Assembly (NCBI GenBank): GCA_900550585.1 | Contig: URST01000001.1 | Coordinates: 32,040 to 96,039, forward strand | Direction of reading: 5' to 3' | Source of the DNA: an uncultured Eubacteriales bacterium | Lineage (GTDB): Bacteria; Bacillota; Clostridia; Oscillospirales; Oscillospiraceae | DNA: 64,000 nt | Shown here: positions 18,962 through 25,807 of the stretch, piece after piece | Layout of the letters: every line of letters begins with the position of its first letter | Numbering within the stretch: position 1 is the first letter of the stretch | Made by a program: the position numbers and the translations under genes | Notes under the pieces: model-generated | Told to the model about the DNA's origin: nothing | The model's input: the letters and a program-made list of their open reading frames with translations, nothing else | The model's database searches: none

Positions 18962-19576
18962 TTACAGCAGAATTTCCAGATAACGCTGTACCTTTGGCTG
19001 TACTCTTAACTGCTGTGCATACTGCAAAAGTTTGTGAATGTCCCGTTCTTTGGAAACGACATACCGCTTCATTGCCGGATTGATGATTTGAATGTCGCCG
19101 CCGCTGCCGCGCAGCAGATCGCAAAGCGTTCTTTCAAGGTCATATACGCGAATGGGATTGCCGCAGGGCGAGGGGATCTCAATAATGCCGAGAGGATAGT
19201 TTAACTGCTGTACCCATTTGATCGTTACATTTTCCTGTTTCAGCGACGGGGTGTTATAGCCCTTTGGAAAGGTCATGGTGTACTGCGCCGGGGCACGGTC
19301 TGAATATCCGTGCAGGTAAAGAGCTGTTTCCATAGAATAGATCCCGCGTCCGTATTTCCGCTGCAACAGATACAGTTCATCTTCCCATATCCCACTGCGC
19401 ACATACAACCCGCGTCCGAAGCGGTACAGCTCACCGCTTTTTACAAGCTCCTGCAATACGCTGCGGTGCAGTCCTGCCTGTGTTACCTGTTCGGAAGTAA
19501 TCGTTCCGTCCTCAGACGCTTCCAAAAGGGCCTTAATGGTTTCTTTTGCGTCCAAACGCACACCCCCAATCGACAT
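18962..19576 (-). CDS. AbiEi-like antitoxin/transcription regulator without partner toxin
   Basis: An N-terminal winged-helix domain (about residues 10-60: ITSEQVTQAGLHRSVLQELV, then RFGRGLYV) is followed by an AbiEi-type C-terminal domain, a profile of type IV TA antitoxins. These bind inverted repeats to repress their own operon. No AbiEii nucleotidyltransferase is adjacent; a membrane protein takes its place. The frame opens at ATG 19,588, but that codon falls in the -10 region spacing and probably before the transcript start. ATG 19,576 is the first ATG likely to be transcribed. TTG 19,555, 7 bases after GGGGG, is an equally good start. Confidence 0.8.
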   Translation of the reverse strand: MSIGGVRLDAKETIKALLEASEDGTITSEQVTQAGLHRSVLQELVKSGELYRFGRGLYVRSGIWEDELYLLQRKYGRGIYSMETALYLHGYSDRAPAQYTMTFPKGYNTPSLKQENVTIKWVQQLNYPLGIIEIPSPCGNPIRVYDLERTLCDLLRGSGGDIQIINPAMKRYVVSKERDIHKLLQYAQQLRVQPKVQRYLEILL

Positions 19577-19582
19577 AATATT

Positions 19583-19620
19583 ACACATTTATTATATATA
19601 AATATATGTGTGAATGTCAA
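19583..19620 (-). promoter_or_regulatory. Consensus promoter with overlapping operator for the AbiEi operon
   Basis: Read on the - strand, TTGACA (19,615-19,620) and TATAAT (19,591-19,596) are both perfect consensus boxes, separated by 18 bases. The inverted repeat ACACAT...ATGTGT (19,583-19,588 and 19,606-19,611) brackets the -10 box. This is a good site for self-repression by the AbiEi-like protein. Transcription should start near 19,584. Confidence 0.75.
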
Positions 19621-19625
19621 TATGC

Positions 19626-20960
19626 CTACAACATTTTTTCCTGTTCCCGCTGCTGGACAGGGGACAAAATACTGTCTATATTCTGCTTGACAGCATCGTA
19701 TTCCCGAAGCTGCTTTTTCAGCTTGCCGTATTCGGAATACAGCCTGTCCTTTTCGGCAGCAAGCTGCTGGTAGTCTGCTTTGAGCTTGGCGGAATCAGGG
19801 AGCTTACCAGATACGCCTGCGGCTTTCAGTGCCTTTGCCGCTGCTTCAAAGAGGATGATTTCACTTTCATGCCCGCGCAGATATTTTTCTTTGTCACGGG
19901 ATTTCTTGTATTCGTCATACAGCGGTTTCAGCTCTTTGTATGTGGTGATGTTCTTAATGAGCAATGCCATATCGGACAAACGGCTTTCCACCGTTTTGAG
20001 GGCTGCGGCGGTCTGTTCCTGCCCGTCCTGCAGCTCTGCGATTTTCTGCTGCAAATCCGTGTACCTGGCAATCCCGTTCTGATCGAGAAATACCATTGTC
20101 CGGGCTGCGCGTTTGAGGTTTTCAATCTTTGCCCAGCGCTCATAACCTGCCGACTGCTGCGCCTTAATACAGTTTTCAATATCTATGAGCAACGAAACGC
20201 CGGTGCGCTCCGGCTTCGGGGTTTTCAAAATGACCCTGCCATTGATGCGCTCGGCTAAGGCTTCCTCTGTGTAGGCTTCGCCAAGCGTTTTACAGCGAGT
20301 GAAGCGTTCCTGTCCGGGTGCGCGGAATGAGATATATTTGCCGCGCTTGATCTCATAGCCCTCAGCTTCCAGCCGCCGCAGCAGATCGTCAAGGTCTGCG
20401 GAGACAGGAATGAGCCGGTCAATGGCGATTTTCAGCTTTTGTTTGTAGCTTGTCCCTTTGCGCTGGGCATCCCATTCTGCATAATGCTTGCCGCGATCCG
20501 CGCCGGGGATCACAACGGACAATCCGTTTTCCTTGCACAGTTTGTCACTCGTTCTGCGGATAAAGCCATAGCTTTTCCGATTGGAGATATACTTCTTATG
20601 CTCGGCAAAATCCACAGAACAGAAAATCAGGTGGTTATGCACATGGCCTTTGTCAATATGGGTGGTCAGCACATATTCATATTTACCTCCAAGGATGCTG
20701 TCGGCAAGCTGCCGCCCGATCTCGTGGGCTGCTTCCGGCGTAACCTCGCCCGGTTCAAATGCCTGTATCAGGTGATGGGCAAGGTTATTACCCTTATTCA
20801 TTGCCCGCAGCCGCGTTTTCTCAAACTCAATGTCTGCGGTTTCCACCGCGCAGCCGAAAGAGGACACATACAGTTTATCGTCTGTCTTTACCGGATTGGT
20901 GATGTAGTCAAGGGCTTTCTTCAAGGTGCTTTTGATAGGATGGATCTTTGTGACAGCCAT
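19626..20960 (-). CDS. MOBP-type relaxase (mobilization nuclease)
   Basis: This 444-residue relaxase nicks oriT and leads the transferred strand into the recipient. The probable catalytic tyrosine is Tyr19 (ALDYITNP). The three-histidine metal site is HIDKGHVHNH, residues 101-110. The C-terminal 170 residues form long coiled-coil helices. It matches relaxases of Tn1549-type ICEs. Its start lies within the end of mobC (40-base overlap), so the two are coupled. The stop is 6 bases from the AbiEi promoter. Confidence 0.93.
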   Translation of the reverse strand: MAVTKIHPIKSTLKKALDYITNPVKTDDKLYVSSFGCAVETADIEFEKTRLRAMNKGNNLAHHLIQAFEPGEVTPEAAHEIGRQLADSILGGKYEYVLTTHIDKGHVHNHLIFCSVDFAEHKKYISNRKSYGFIRRTSDKLCKENGLSVVIPGADRGKHYAEWDAQRKGTSYKQKLKIAIDRLIPVSADLDDLLRRLEAEGYEIKRGKYISFRAPGQERFTRCKTLGEAYTEEALAERINGRVILKTPKPERTGVSLLIDIENCIKAQQSAGYERWAKIENLKRAARTMVFLDQNGIARYTDLQQKIAELQDGQEQTAAALKTVESRLSDMALLIKNITTYKELKPLYDEYKKSRDKEKYLRGHESEIILFEAAAKALKAAGVSGKLPDSAKLKADYQQLAAEKDRLYSEYGKLKKQLREYDAVKQNIDSILSPVQQREQEKML

Positions 20961-21250
20961 ATTTCATTCAGCACCCCCTTGATGTCCTCAATGTCCTGCG
21001 CATAGATTGTCCCCGTTGCATTGACACGTCGGGCAATCTGATTGATATTTGTGCCGATCTTTTGCAGCTCGGCAGTCATAGCCTTTATATCGCTGTAATC
21101 AATCTTGATAACATAGCCGTCAATGAGCATTTTGCGGGCATAGGTGGAGAAGCAGCGCGTCCCCATCTGCTGCATTTTCAGCTCAATCATTTCCCGTTCC
21201 TGCGCCGTCACCGGGACGCGAAGCACAATGTTCCGCACTCTGTTTGCCAT
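20921..21250 (-). CDS. mobC: MobC-type relaxosome accessory protein
   Basis: This 109-residue protein starts with a ribbon-helix-helix-like segment (RNIVLRVPVTAQEREMIELK) and continues with the helical MobC core (INQIARRVNATGTI, then LNEIW). MobC proteins bind oriT and help the relaxase open DNA. It is the first gene of the relaxase operon, with GAAAGGACGGTGAACG before the ATG. The duplicated three-hairpin leader lies immediately upstream. Confidence 0.88.
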   Translation of the reverse strand: MANRVRNIVLRVPVTAQEREMIELKMQQMGTRCFSTYARKMLIDGYVIKIDYSDIKAMTAELQKIGTNINQIARRVNATGTIYAQDIEDIKGVLNEIWLSQRSILSKAP

Positions 21251-21371
21251 TCGTTCACCGTCCTTTCGTATAAGGGTTTGGGACTATCCCAACAAGCAGA
21301 CGCGCCGCCACCCGCCAGGACGGGCGGGGGCGTTTTTCGGGAGTGTGGCTACACTCCCTATGCTTGCTGCG
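21251..21371 (-). promoter_or_regulatory. Candidate oriT/structured leader of the mobC-relaxase operon (copy 2)
   Basis: Read on the - strand this has the same order as copy 1: the near-perfect palindrome GGGAGTGTAGCCACACTCCC (21,339-21,358), a GC hairpin built on CCCGCC/GGCGGG, TTGGGA-TAG-TCCCAA, then GAAAGGA and the mobC ATG. The middle hairpin differs entirely in sequence from copy 1. Being directly upstream of mobC and the relaxase is the usual place for oriT. I could not identify the nic site. Positions 21,372-21,528 otherwise hold only an AT-rich promoter-like stretch for the next gene. Confidence 0.6.
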
Positions 21372-21528
21372 GTATCTCTTTTCTTACTACTACTACGGTG
21401 AACACCCTGCATTTTTCCAAACTTATAAGAAAAAGTTCAAGAACAATTCACGCCGGATTCTTGAAAAACTGCGGATATTCGTATATAATATATTTTGTAT
21501 TTTTATGTCTGTCAGAAAGGAGCGGCGT

Positions 21529-21732
21529 ATGAAAGGTTATCTCTCCATACGGGAAACTTCCTACAAATGGGGTATATCGGAGCGCCGCGTCAATCAGTAT
21601 GTGGCACAGGGACGCATCCCCGGTGCAGAGCGGTTCGGGCGTTCATGGGCGATCCCCGATGATGCAGTAAAGCCCACAGATCCCCGTAAACAAACGCCGC
21701 CGATATCCGGCACAAACAGTAAAACAAAATGA
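21529..21732 (+). CDS. Small HTH (excisionase/MerR-like) DNA-binding protein
   Basis: This 67-residue protein begins MKGYLSIRETSYKWGISERR and contains WAIPDDA. This is the pattern of helix-turn-helix-17/excisionase-type proteins, in which a winged helix reads the target site. The frame is open upstream, but GAAAGGAG sits 6-8 bases before ATG 21,529 and the domain starts there. It is first in the + strand signalling module, 24 bases before the 7TM sensor, so it could regulate that module or assist excision. I cannot decide between these. Confidence 0.75.
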   Translation: MKGYLSIRETSYKWGISERRVNQYVAQGRIPGAERFGRSWAIPDDAVKPTDPRKQTPPISGTNSKTK

Positions 21733-21756
21733 AACATTTTTGAAAGGAGGTCCCGC

Positions 21757-23394
21757 ATGACGAAACAGAATCACAAAACAGGCTTTCTTGTAGCCGCAAT
21801 GGTTTTCTCTGCGATCACCTTACGGGTTTTGGGAAAGTTTGATATCTTGATCGTTCCCGGAGGGATCGCCCGCTCGCTGATCTATATCGCCCTGTATATC
21901 GGATGGGGAATTTCCGTCAGTAAACGGATCATTCAGGTACAGGTGCGCCATTATCTGATTGCCGTTTCCGGCTTAATGGTTTTTTGGTTTGTTATCCGTT
22001 CAATGAAATACTATTTTATAACCGATATCGGAATAGCACGGCAACTATGGTATTGGTACTACCTGCCAATGCTGTTTATCCCGCTGTTTTCTTTGTTTGT
22101 TGCCATCTCACTGGGCAAGCCCGAGAACGCAAGGCTGTCGAAAACGGCGCTGCTGTTATTATATATTCCCACGGTTCTTTGTCTGCTGCTGGTGCTTACC
22201 AATGATCTTCATCAGCTTGTCTTTTCCTTCCCCGAAGGAGAGGTATGGACGGACAAAAACAATGGATATACATTCGGATATTATATCGTACTCGGGTGGG
22301 AGATCCTTTGCGCTTTCGCGGCATTTGTCATCATGCTGATCAAGTGTCGGCTCTCATATAGGAAAAAATATCTGCCGTTTTTGCTGCTGGCATGTTCTAT
22401 CGTATATGCCTTTATATATGTCAGCGGCGTGGAATGGATGCAGCTTATCGGCGGAGACATCGTTGCAGCGCAGTGCCTGATGTTCACCGGAATATTGGAA
22501 AGCTGTATTCAGTGCGGGCTTATCCAAACCAACACCGGCTATGAAGAACTGTTTATGGTCAGCAGGCTCGGCGCACAGATTACGGATCAGGGAAACACGG
22601 TCTGCCTTGCCAGCTCCAATGCCGGGGGGCTGACCGATGAGCAGAGAATGAGTGCCCAAACGCATCCTGTTTTGGCGGATAAAACGACACTGATCAAAAG
22701 CAAACCGATTCGTTTCGGTCATGTGCTGTGGCAGGAGGACGTTTCAGAGCTTACAGAAGCCATTGAGCAGATCGAAGAAAACTGCCGGGATCTTTCGGAG
22801 CGTAACCGCCTCCGTCAGGAAAATCTGGAAACGAAAAAGAAAGTCCTTTCCTTGCAGGAAAAGAACCGGGCAGCCGATGTGCTCAACCGGGAAACGGCTG
22901 GACAGATCAGCATGATTGAACATCTGCTGACACAGTATGATACGGAAAATGATGCGAAAAAACGAGAAAAAAGTCTTGCAGGTGCAGCGGTTTTGGGTGC
23001 ATACATAAAGCGCTACGGCAATCTTCTGCTTGTCAGCCATCGGGAAGAAACGGCGGATATTCGAGACCTGTCAAGATGCTTTGAGGATTCTTTTGTGAAT
23101 CTGGAACTGCTGGATGTGAAATGCCTTTGTACGCTCCCTGCGGATGTTATCCTGGCGACAAAGGATATGCTTCGCATATACCGCACCTTTGAAACGATAT
23201 TGGAGGACTGTCTGTTCGACCTTCACAGTGTGTGGGTCAATGCCCGTGAAAGAAAGGGACAGTTTCTTGTGTCCATTGACTTTGTCTGCGATACCGATTT
23301 ATCCGGCCATAAGGCAGACGCAGATTTGTATTCCTGCGAGGACGGAACCTGCCGCTTTACCTTCCAATTGCAGAAAGGCGGTGAGGGCGCATGA
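21757..23394 (+). CDS. 7TM sensor protein with degenerate kinase-like C-terminus
   Basis: This 545-residue protein has seven or eight membrane helices in residues 10-255, arranged like the N-terminal 7TM domain of some histidine kinases. A cytosolic linker, a coiled coil (about 330-385) and a domain of about 150 residues follow. That last part lies where an HATPase domain would be, but the N-box Asn is not evident (TFETILEDCLFD) and no glycine boxes follow. It probably senses a signal and works through the separate kinase that overlaps it by 4 bases. AAAGGAGGT precedes the ATG. Confidence 0.75.
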   Translation: MTKQNHKTGFLVAAMVFSAITLRVLGKFDILIVPGGIARSLIYIALYIGWGISVSKRIIQVQVRHYLIAVSGLMVFWFVIRSMKYYFITDIGIARQLWYWYYLPMLFIPLFSLFVAISLGKPENARLSKTALLLLYIPTVLCLLLVLTNDLHQLVFSFPEGEVWTDKNNGYTFGYYIVLGWEILCAFAAFVIMLIKCRLSYRKKYLPFLLLACSIVYAFIYVSGVEWMQLIGGDIVAAQCLMFTGILESCIQCGLIQTNTGYEELFMVSRLGAQITDQGNTVCLASSNAGGLTDEQRMSAQTHPVLADKTTLIKSKPIRFGHVLWQEDVSELTEAIEQIEENCRDLSERNRLRQENLETKKKVLSLQEKNRAADVLNRETAGQISMIEHLLTQYDTENDAKKREKSLAGAAVLGAYIKRYGNLLLVSHREETADIRDLSRCFEDSFVNLELLDVKCLCTLPADVILATKDMLRIYRTFETILEDCLFDLHSVWVNARERKGQFLVSIDFVCDTDLSGHKADADLYSCEDGTCRFTFQLQKGGEGA

Positions 23395-24398
23395 AAGCAC
23401 GCAAAGCAATCGAAAAAATTAAAGCAAAACACGATCTGCGCAGTGCGGTAAAAGAAGCGTTGGACACCCTGCCCTCAGCCGTATGTTACTTCACGCCCGC
23501 AGGCACCGTCAAGCTGTGCAATACGGCGATGTATGAGCTTTACCGTAAAATCACGCAAAGCGACCTGCAAAGTCTTGCCGAGCTGAACGAAGCGCTGGAG
23601 GGCTGTGATAACACCACCGGCGTCATCCGGGACGGAAATGTATTCCTTTTCCCCGACGGACACGCATGGCAGTATTCCGCAGAGAAGATCACGACCGCGC
23701 AAGGCGAGGTTTATACCGAAGTCATATTCGATGATGTGACCGAACTGTACGAAAAACAGCAGGAACTGAAGTGCCAGTCACGGGAACTGAAAAAGATGTA
23801 CCGTGAGCTGAAGGTCCTGTCGGACAATGTACTGGAAATGACAAGAGAACAGGAAATCCTGAACCTGAAAACGCGGCTGCACGATCAGATGAATATGGGA
23901 GTTGCCGCCATACGGCAGATTTTGCGGCAAAACACCACTTCCGAAGAAAACGCCGCCGCTGTCAGGCAGTTTCGCCGTGCCATTCAGGTATTGCGCGAGG
24001 AAAACGTCTATCCCCAGGACGATGTGTCGGAGTTTATCCGGGATGCAGAGGTTTCCGGCGTCCGTGTGGAAATAAACGGCGAGCTTCCGACGGAGGCGAA
24101 GCTGCTCAAAGCCCTTCTTGCGGTCATGCGGGAAGCCTGTATCAACGCCGCCCGTCATGCGGATGCAACGGCTATGTACGTGGTATCGGAGCAGACAGAA
24201 GCTGCCGTCACCTTGCATATCACCAACAACGGCAGACAGCCGGAGGGAGACATCACCCCCCGGGGCGGGCTTGTGTATCTGGAAAAACAGATCACGAGAG
24301 CAGGAGGCAGGATGGAGATACAGTCGCAGCCGGAATTTTTGCTGACGGTTACTTTGCCGGTTGGCGCAGAAAAACAGGAACAGGAGGTGCAGGTATGA
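23391..24398 (+). CDS. Cytosolic PAS-histidine kinase
   Basis: This 335-residue protein has no membrane segment. A PAS-like domain (about residues 25-118) leads into a coiled coil. A dimerisation/phosphoacceptor helix with His164 (TRLHDQMN) follows, then an HATPase domain. The N box is REACINAARHA near residue 245; a D-box-like NNG and a GGL box come later. The layout resembles NarX/DesK-type kinases that pair with LuxR-type regulators, like the one encoded next. The kinase overlaps the 7TM gene and the regulator gene by 4 bases each. Confidence 0.82.
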   Translation: MKARKAIEKIKAKHDLRSAVKEALDTLPSAVCYFTPAGTVKLCNTAMYELYRKITQSDLQSLAELNEALEGCDNTTGVIRDGNVFLFPDGHAWQYSAEKITTAQGEVYTEVIFDDVTELYEKQQELKCQSRELKKMYRELKVLSDNVLEMTREQEILNLKTRLHDQMNMGVAAIRQILRQNTTSEENAAAVRQFRRAIQVLREENVYPQDDVSEFIRDAEVSGVRVEINGELPTEAKLLKALLAVMREACINAARHADATAMYVVSEQTEAAVTLHITNNGRQPEGDITPRGGLVYLEKQITRAGGRMEIQSQPEFLLTVTLPVGAEKQEQEVQV

Positions 24399-25057
24399 CA
24401 AGGGTGCTTGTGGTAGACGACCAGCGTATCGCACGGGAATATATGGAGAATGTTGTGCGCGGCAGCGAAGGCTACGAACTGGTGGGCAGTCTCACAAAAG
24501 CGGATATGGCCGCTACCGTCTGTCGCCGAAGCGCAGTGGAACTGGTACTGATGGATGTCTGCACCCACGGCAGAATGGACGGCATCGAAGCCGCCGCCGA
24601 GCTGAGAGAGCAGTTCCCGAAGCTCAAAATCATTATCGTCACCTCCATGCCGGAAGAGAGCTTTATTAAGCGGGCAAAAGAGGTTGGAGCGGACAGCTTC
24701 TGGCACAAGGAAGTAAGCCCCGAGGAGCTGATCACCGTGATAGATGCCACCATGCAGGGCAAGCATATGTGGCCCGGCGAAACGCCCATTGTCAAGCTGG
24801 GCGTTACCACCAGCAAAGAGCTGACCGATGCACAGCTCAAGGTTTTACGGCTGGTCTGCGAGGGACTGGAATACAATGAGATCGCGCAGGAGTTGAACAT
24901 CACAGTCAGAACCGTTAAATGGCACATTTCCAAGATTCTTGAGGAGACCGGTTTTTCCAACAAGACCCAGCTTGCCATTGCTGTCACAGGCAAGCGTCTC
25001 ATTATTCCAAAGCTGCTTGACAATACCGATGACGAGGACGATCTTCCCATCGCGTAA
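24395..25057 (+). CDS. NarL/LuxR-type response regulator
   Basis: This 220-residue regulator has a receiver domain with acidic pocket Asp8-Asp9, phosphoacceptor Asp54, Thr83 and Lys105. A C-terminal LuxR-type HTH (about residues 150-205: LTDAQLKVLRLVCEGLEYNEI, then TVRTVKWHISKI) follows. All key residues are present. It should be phosphorylated by the kinase immediately upstream. Its likely targets are nearby, such as the adhesin and sortase genes (inference). A terminator follows the stop. Confidence 0.93.
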   Translation: MTRVLVVDDQRIAREYMENVVRGSEGYELVGSLTKADMAATVCRRSAVELVLMDVCTHGRMDGIEAAAELREQFPKLKIIIVTSMPEESFIKRAKEVGADSFWHKEVSPEELITVIDATMQGKHMWPGETPIVKLGVTTSKELTDAQLKVLRLVCEGLEYNEIAQELNITVRTVKWHISKILEETGFSNKTQLAIAVTGKRLIIPKLLDNTDDEDDLPIA

Positions 25058-25077
25058 AACAAACTGAATAGCCCGAT

Positions 25078-25113
25078 ATACCCGATTTCCGATGCGAGAC
25101 CGGGTATTTTTTT
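25078..25113 (+). terminator. Probable terminator after the response regulator
   Basis: ATACCCG pairs with CGGGTAT across a 16-base loop and is followed by seven Ts. The stem is short, so some read-through is likely. A TATAAT at 25,170-25,175 with no clear -35 box may start a new transcript for the next gene; such a promoter would suit an activator. Confidence 0.6.
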
Positions 25114-25256
25114 GAAAAAATTTCTGCAATACTGTACTTAGGGACGGTGTGTTTTGAAAAACGATCCGGTATAATATGGTTGAATATGGGGTTACTGCGC
25201 TTTTTTATGCCCAAATATCATCGGTGCGTAAAAAAGAGAACTTGGAGGTGAGGCAA

Positions 25257-25640
25257 ATGCGGAGAGTAGTGATCGATATGCAGAACGCCCTGTTTGCGGA
25301 TGCGGTTGCCGAAGCCCTGCGCCGGTTTGATCCCGATTTTGATCCGGTGATGAGCGACAGTCCGGACAAAACGTTGTTTTTGTGCGATGCCGTGCTTGCG
25401 AATGTCCTGATTATGGAAGTTACAGCCTACACGCCGTGGAAGCTGGAGGAGCGGATGAAGATCCGTGCCGAGCTGAAGAAAACCAACCCGGACTGCAAAA
25501 TTGTACTGGTTGTGGACGAAAACACCGAAAAGAAGCTGGCGGACAAGGTGCGTCAGGCGAAGAAGGACGGGCTTATCGACAATTTCATCTACGGCTCTGT
25601 TTCTTCCACCTATCTTTCGGCGGTCATCGATGCTTTGTAA
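25257..25640 (+). CDS. Stand-alone receiver-like protein lacking the phosphoacceptor Asp
   Basis: This 127-residue protein has the size and beta-alpha order of a response-regulator receiver. Where the upstream regulator has Asp54, this one has Glu54 (VLIMEVTA), and the conserved Lys is not evident. No output domain is present. It may be a pseudo-receiver that is permanently in one state and binds the kinase or regulator; that is inference. ATG 25,257 is chosen because of GGAGGTGAGG just upstream, although the frame is open from 25,176. Confidence 0.65.
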   Translation: MRRVVIDMQNALFADAVAEALRRFDPDFDPVMSDSPDKTLFLCDAVLANVLIMEVTAYTPWKLEERMKIRAELKKTNPDCKIVLVVDENTEKKLADKVRQAKKDGLIDNFIYGSVSSTYLSAVIDAL

Positions 25641-25807
25641 GGGGGACGGTGGTGATGGAATGATATGAATGTATTATACGCAGCTTCGTTCTCTGAACGG
25701 ATGGGCAATGGCGGACGCTCTCTTTGCCGTGTGGGAGAGCAGGTAAAACAATCCACACGGTCAGATCACCCGGCAAAATGCCGGAAAGAAACAAGGAGGA
25801 ATTGCTT

